This document shows positions 31,176 through 32,133 of a stretch of DNA of 32,133 nt, piece after piece. This DNA comes from Phycisphaerae bacterium (GTDB taxonomy: Bacteria > Planctomycetota > Phycisphaerae > JAJVII01), in assembly GCA_022072085.1 (NCBI GenBank), contig JAJVII010000062.1, forward strand, positions 9,362-41,494, read 5' to 3'. Every line of letters begins with the position of its first letter. Position 1 is the first letter of the stretch. The position numbers were made by a program, and so were the translations under genes. The notes below the pieces were generated by a model, which saw only the letters and a program-made list of their open reading frames with translations, was not told the origin of the DNA and did not search any database.

Positions 31176-32036
31176 ATGCCTACACTCGACTGGATCGGCA
31201 AGGACGCTGTCGTCGCTCACCACCGGAAGGTTCCCTACCACCTGCTGCGCTGCGACCGCAACGTATCGGCTGGCGACCCACACGCGGGCAACCTGTTGGT
31301 CCAGGGCGATAACCTCCTCGCGCTCAAGGCCCTGTTGCCCTACTACGCCGGCAAGGTCAAGTGCATCTACATCGACCCACCTTACAACACGGGCAAAGAG
31401 GGATGGGTTTTTAACGACAATGTCAACAGCCCCGACATTCGCCGTTGGTTCAGGCAGGTTGTCGGTCCGGAGGCCGACGATCTTTGCCGGCACGACAAGT
31501 GGCTCTGCATGATGTACCCCCGATTGTCTCTGCTCAAGCAGTTTCTGCGGCCTGACGGCGTTCTTTTCATCAGCATCGGGATCGACGAGATTGGCCATCT
31601 TCGCGCAATGTGCGATCAACTTTTTGGGCGACGCAACCTCCTCGAGACCTTCATCTGGCAGATCGAAGGCAACGTAGAGAATCAGGAGGCCATCACTGCT
31701 ACCCATGAGTACATTCTTGCGTACGAGCGAGAGGCTGGCCGAAGCCAGATTGCCGTGGTTCTAGACCCTAACGTGGAGGACGGCTCGAAGCTCCTCCGCG
31801 ACTTTGCAGAGAATTCCGTCGTCAAGAATGGGCCTGGCAACCCGGCATCCGTTATCGAACTGCCTGTAGGTTTCCCATGCGAGATTGCCGCCCTAAGCCT
31901 TCCGAGACATGGCTTCGCACAGGACTTCATCGCCCAGGTTGAAGCCGATGAACGCTATATCAAACGCGAAATGAGGACGTCGTACAAAGAAAACTATCCG
32001 ATTAGACTAAGAGCGCCTAACAGAATGAGTTTGTAA
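31176..32036 (+). CDS. truncated site-specific DNA methyltransferase (type III Mod-like, beta class)
   Basis: This frame encodes 286 residues from the ATG at 31176. It begins like type III/orphan Mod enzymes: HLLRCDRN, NLLVQGDNLLALKALLPYYAGKV, then the catalytic motif IV DPPYNTG (about residues 68-74), and PRLSLLKQFLRPDGVLFISIGIDEIGHLRAMCDQLFG. These transfer a methyl group from S-adenosylmethionine to adenine N6 or cytosine N4. In this class the SAM-binding FxGxG motif lies near the C-terminus, and full proteins are around 550-650 residues. Here the homology stops near YPIR (about 32000) and the frame ends at 32036 inside sequence that belongs to an insertion element. The gene is therefore disrupted and probably inactive. 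Confidence 0.85.
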   Translation: MPTLDWIGKDAVVAHHRKVPYHLLRCDRNVSAGDPHAGNLLVQGDNLLALKALLPYYAGKVKCIYIDPPYNTGKEGWVFNDNVNSPDIRRWFRQVVGPEADDLCRHDKWLCMMYPRLSLLKQFLRPDGVLFISIGIDEIGHLRAMCDQLFGRRNLLETFIWQIEGNVENQEAITATHEYILAYEREAGRSQIAVVLDPNVEDGSKLLRDFAENSVVKNGPGNPASVIELPVGFPCEIAALSLPRHGFAQDFIAQVEADERYIKREMRTSYKENYPIRLRAPNRMSL

Positions 32037-32133
32037 GATGCCGATAGCAGATCAGGACACAGCCGATCTTCAAGAACGCCAGATGGATATCGGCGCGTCG
32101 TTCGTAGCGAACGCGCAGGCGGCGGAACTGGTG
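32005..32133 (-). mobile_element. end of an IS5-family insertion sequence, incomplete at window edge
   Basis: The homology of the methyltransferase ends near 32000 and the transposase stop codon lies at 32018-32020. The end of the element therefore lies between, in ATTAGACTAAGAGCGCCTAA. A terminal inverted repeat beginning near GAGCGCCTAACA is likely, with a TNA-type target such as TAA or CTA, but the exact boundary and the other end are outside what can be seen. Confidence 0.6.
32018..32133 (-). CDS. IS5-family transposase, C-terminal fragment
   Basis: The minus strand reads HQFRRLRVRYERRADIHLAF and then LKIGCVLICYRHLTNSFC to a TAG at 32018-32020. The YERRADIH-AFL pattern followed by a hydrophobic helix is the typical C-terminus of IS5/IS4-superfamily DDE transposases. 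The rest of the gene, including the catalytic DDE residues, lies beyond the right edge. Its orientation is opposite to the gene it interrupts. Confidence 0.75.

Noticed and set aside
1-32133. CRISPR arrays, rRNA genes, prophage or replication origin
   Set aside because: No regularly spaced repeats, conserved rRNA segments, phage structural genes or DnaA-box clusters were seen.

Overview
The window is GC-rich DNA that most resembles a member of the Planctomycetota, probably class Phycisphaerae. This is inferred from gene content: a prepilin-type protein with the H-X9-DG motif, a PEP-CTERM surface protein, a sigma-70 factor with a long multi-HTH N-terminal extension, an RRM-type glycine-rich RNA-binding protein, two adjacent clpP paralogues behind tig, and many lipoproteins with Thr/Gln/Pro (TTQP) linkers. 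No rRNA gene is present, so the placement is not proven.

Layout. Positions 1-1093 hold three minus-strand genes: a partial one at the edge, a small GIY-YIG-like protein, and an RRM RNA-binding protein. Positions 1094-2183 are non-coding and carry two copies of a 65-bp hairpin repeat. From 2184 to 8000 the plus strand carries two lipoproteins, a multi-domain sigma factor with a clear promoter, and a lipoprotein HExxH metallopeptidase. Positions 8081-14088 form a tight operon for a TolC/HlyD/MacB-like tripartite exporter (outer-membrane factor, adaptor, ATPase, permease). Then come an IolB-like isomerase and a creatininase-family hydrolase that overlap tail to tail, a possible 53-aa membrane protein, a membrane-anchored helical protein, an M28 metallopeptidase and a four-TM membrane protein.

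The most unusual block is 20550-23210. After a minus-strand tRNA-Leu(CAG), two complete cobalamin riboswitches lie in series on the plus strand. A strong intrinsic terminator separates them. They are followed by a PEP-CTERM exported protein of unknown function and a prepilin-type protein. No B12 synthesis or BtuB-type transport gene is visible nearby, so this looks like a B12-controlled cell-surface module of unknown role.

From 23243 to 30564 the genes run on the minus strand: tig, clpP (divergent), clpP (canonical), an orphan ABC solute-binding protein, and a large membrane VWA protein. An intrinsic-terminator-like hairpin sits 33 nt before the tig start and downstream of a tRNA-Gly(GCC). 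At the right end, a small protein and the N-terminal half of a DPPY DNA methyltransferase run on the plus strand. The methyltransferase appears to be cut by an IS5-like insertion whose transposase C-terminus enters from the right edge on the minus strand.

Several promoters could be read directly (TTGACA/TATAAT type, spacers 16-18). Three have a TAACC(T/A) -10 box, and two genes (the methyltransferase and the solute-binding protein) look leaderless.
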